Shown: positions 62,218 to 64,000 of the stretch, piece by piece | Layout: each line of letters starts with the position of its first letter | Position numbering within the stretch: the first letter of the stretch is position 1 | Assembly: GCA_902795135.1 (NCBI GenBank) | Contig: CADBJW010000011.1 | Location: 62,001 to 126,000 of the forward strand | DNA length: 64,000 bases | Source: an uncultured Eubacteriales bacterium | GTDB taxonomy: Bacteria > Bacillota > Clostridia > Peptostreptococcales > Anaerovoracaceae | Direction: 5' to 3' | The notes under the pieces: generated by a model | Seen by the model: only the letters and a program-made list of their open reading frames with translations | What the model was told of the DNA's origin: nothing | The model's database searches: none | Translations under genes and position numbers: made by a program

Positions 62218-63153
62218 ATGGGTAAATTGATTGCCATTTGCATTAGTGAAAAGAAAGGAACGCAGAAGGAACCTGTTGAAGAAGCGGTTTTGAGACCGGA
62301 GCACGGAATCGAGACGGACGCCCATGCGGGAAACTGGCACCGACAGGTCAGCCTTTTGGGCCTTGAAAAAATAGAAGCATTTCGTGCAAAGGGAGCACCG
62401 GTTGACTTCGGAGCATTTGGAGAAAATCTGATCATCGAAGGGTTCGACTTCCGAAATCTACCTGTGGGTACGCGATTTCGGATTGGGGATGCGCTCCTGG
62501 AAATGACACAGATCGGGAAAGAATGTCATTCTCACTGCGCCATCTATCATCTGGTCGGCGACTGCATCATGCCGCGGGAAGGCGTCTTCGCCAAGGTGCT
62601 GGAAGGTGGAACCATTCATCCGGGAGATGAGGTCGTACAGATCGAACCGGATCCGGGACGGCCTTTCACGGCAGCCTGGATGACGCTTTCGGACAAGGGC
62701 TCGCAGGGCCTTCGGGAAGACACCAGCGGACCGTTGGTGGGACAACTGCTCACGGAAGCGGGATATGATATAGTCGAGGAGATATTGATTCCTGACGACT
62801 ATGAAACGATTAAAAAAGAACTGTCCAGACTGGCCGACCAAAGGCAGGTCAACCTGGTGGTCACAACCGGCGGAACCGGTTTTGCGGTGCGGGATGTGAC
62901 GCCAGAAGCAACGACGGAAGTTTGCGACCGGATGGCACCGGGCATTGCGGAGGCCATTCGCGCATACTCTATGACTAAGACGCCGCGGGCCATGCTGTCC
63001 AGAGCCGTATCCGGCATTCGCGGGAAGACGTTGATCGTCAATCTGCCGGGAAGCCCGAAGGCGGTTCGGGAAAGTCTGGAATTCGTTCTGCCATCCCTGG
63101 AGCACGGGCTGGAAATTCTGAACGGACGGACCTCGGATTGCGCTCGGAAATAG
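62218..63153 (+). CDS. MOSC domain fused to MogA/MoaB
   Basis: 311 residues. Residues 1-140 are a MOSC domain with the conserved Cys in GKECHSHC and FGAFGENLIIEGFD; MOSC proteins carry sulfur for the cofactor. Residues 150-311 are a MogA/MoaB domain with VTTGGTGFAVRDVTPEAT and VNLPGSPKAV, which adenylylates molybdopterin. The fusion links two steps of cofactor maturation and is seen in other clostridial genomes. It starts 8 bases after moaA with AGGAGG. The end has an imperfect duplicated stretch around the stop. Confidence 0.93.
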   Translation: MGKLIAICISEKKGTQKEPVEEAVLRPEHGIETDAHAGNWHRQVSLLGLEKIEAFRAKGAPVDFGAFGENLIIEGFDFRNLPVGTRFRIGDALLEMTQIGKECHSHCAIYHLVGDCIMPREGVFAKVLEGGTIHPGDEVVQIEPDPGRPFTAAWMTLSDKGSQGLREDTSGPLVGQLLTEAGYDIVEEILIPDDYETIKKELSRLADQRQVNLVVTTGGTGFAVRDVTPEATTEVCDRMAPGIAEAIRAYSMTKTPRAMLSRAVSGIRGKTLIVNLPGSPKAVRESLEFVLPSLEHGLEILNGRTSDCARK

Positions 63154-63189
63154 GATTCCGGGTCGCGTTCGGAAATAACAACGTTACAA

Positions 63190-63223
63190 AGTCACAAAAG
63201 TCAATATACAGTCACAAAAGTCA
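63190..63223 (+). repeat. Two 14-bp direct repeats upstream of modA
   Basis: AGTCACAAAAGTCA at 63190-63203 and 63210-63223, 20 bases apart, i.e. two helical turns. An outer GTTAC/GTAAC pair flanks them (63183, 63229). They are placed 40-70 bases before modA and could bind a regulator. No -35/-10 pair is evident. Confidence 0.55.
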
Positions 63224-63262
63224 TAAAAGTAACCAATTCGTAGGTAAAGAAAGGAAGTTTTT

Positions 63263-64000
63263 ATGAAAAAGAAATTATTGGCTATTCTTATGTCCCTGGC
63301 CATGGTGATGGCATTTACCGCATGTGGATCGGATTCCGAAGACGCATCCGATGATTCCGCAGCAAAGACAGAAGTCAAGGTGTTTGCGGCAGCGAGCATG
63401 CAGTCCTCTCTGGAAGAACTGGAAGCAAGCTTTGAAGAAGCAAATCCTGATGTCGATATCGTGCTGAACTGCGACAGTTCCGGAACGCTGATGGAACAGA
63501 TCAAGGAAGGCGCTCCTTGCGATATCTTCTTCAGCGCTGCGCAGAAGCAGATGGATGAACTGGAGGGCGAAGGCCTCGTGGTTGAAGGAACTCGTACCAA
63601 CGTTCTGAACAATCAGCTGGTAGTCATTACTTATCCGGAAAGCGGTACGGCCGTTACCGGTCTGGAAACCCTGAAGGATGCTAAGAGCATCGCACTGGCG
63701 GATGGAAGTGTTCCTGTAGGCAAATACACTCGTCAGGCGCTGATGAATCTGGGAATCCTGGATGAAGTGGAAGATCCTGCAACCATTACAACGCAGCAGG
63801 TATCCGACGCACTTGGTGGCGTTGAGATCAGTGAACAGGGTAATGTCAGCAAGGTTCTGACAGCAGTAGCAGAAGGCTCCTGCGAAGTTGGTACCGTTTA
63901 TCTGTCAGATACTTACGGACAGGAAGACGCTGTTGAAATTCTGGAACAGGTATCCTATGACGTTACCGGAAACATCATTTATCCAATCGCACAGATCGCG
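63263..64000 (+). CDS. modA: Molybdate ABC transporter substrate-binding lipoprotein (3' end missing)
   Basis: 246 codons from the ATG at 63263 (AAAGGAAG in front), open to the window end. Signal peptide with lipobox FTAC, so the Cys at residue 21 would be lipid-linked. VKVFAAASMQSSLEEL, NCDSSGTLMEQIKEGAPCDIFFSA and GSVPVGKYTRQAL are typical of ModA. It binds molybdate or tungstate outside for uptake by a permease presumably encoded next. It supplies the metal for the preceding cofactor genes, but lacks the ATGTTGT operator and has its own direct repeats. Confidence 0.94.
   Translation, partial: MKKKLLAILMSLAMVMAFTACGSDSEDASDDSAAKTEVKVFAAASMQSSLEELEASFEEANPDVDIVLNCDSSGTLMEQIKEGAPCDIFFSAAQKQMDELEGEGLVVEGTRTNVLNNQLVVITYPESGTAVTGLETLKDAKSIALADGSVPVGKYTRQALMNLGILDEVEDPATITTQQVSDALGGVEISEQGNVSKVLTAVAEGSCEVGTVYLSDTYGQEDAVEILEQVSYDVTGNIIYPIAQIA

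Overview
The window looks like chromosome from an anaerobic Gram-positive bacterium of the class Clostridia. The evidence is strong AGGAGG-type ribosome binding sites, TTGACA/TATAAT promoters, the order rplS-rbgA-rnhB-folD, small zinc-ribbon/YARHG and PepSY proteins, and a molybdenum-cofactor locus of clostridial type. An amino-acid-fermenting relative of the Anaerovoracaceae/Peptostreptococcales is plausible, but that rank is inference. No rRNA, tRNA, CRISPR array or intact insertion sequence was seen. Coding density is high and most genes are on the + strand.

Region 1 (1-6457) starts inside a hybrid sensor histidine kinase. It is followed at very short spacing by a formimidoylglutamase-like ureohydrolase, a HAD phosphatase, a zinc-ribbon NUDIX hydrolase and a membrane protein with a Rossmann domain and a C-terminal RyR-like domain. 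Region 2 (6454-19537) is the most unusual part. One strong promoter and one terminator bracket five genes: a secreted/anchored VWA protein, a 1172-residue tubulin/FtsZ-like GTPase, a 656-residue two-helix membrane protein of unknown family, a 1385-residue membrane protein ending in a zinc-ribbon plus HELTH metallopeptidase resembling the LIM-DA1 arrangement, and a P-loop NTPase fused to a CYTH domain. I read this as a membrane-associated tubulin-like machine of unknown purpose.

Region 3 (19541-25860) holds a CoA-transferase, a zinc-ribbon/YARHG protein, a cell-wall amidase, an Rpn-type PD-(D/E)XK nuclease with a 24-bp in-frame tandem repeat, an orphan anti-sigma-like protein and a lysine-rich secreted protein. 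Region 4 (25893-34546) is branched-chain amino acid synthesis. It has two divergent acetolactate synthase sets, ilvB-ilvN-ilvC-ilvD on the - strand and ilvB-ilvN followed by ilvE on the + strand.

Region 5 (34599-52390) is mixed housekeeping: flavodoxin, thioesterase, rhodanese, a leaderless exonuclease gene, proC, nudF, a XerD-like recombinase with a degraded active site, rplS with a structured leader, rbgA, rnhB, folD, a papain-like secreted protease, a zincin, a DJ-1 protein, a frameshifted metH, glnA, an MFS carrier and a sirtuin. Region 6 (52416-57650) has a PAS/AAA+ regulator that has lost its sigma54 and Walker B motifs, a PepSY protein, and a yybP-ykoY-type manganese riboswitch in front of terC-mntP and a DMT carrier.

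Region 7 (57516-64000) is a molybdenum locus: DUF364 and methyltransferase genes on the - strand, then a THEP1-like NTPase, a MoeA-like protein, moaA, a MOSC-MogA fusion and the start of modA. Three palindromes of the form ATGTTG(T/G)-N4-ACAACAT lie in front of these transcription units and one probable small RNA, which suggests an undescribed local regulon.
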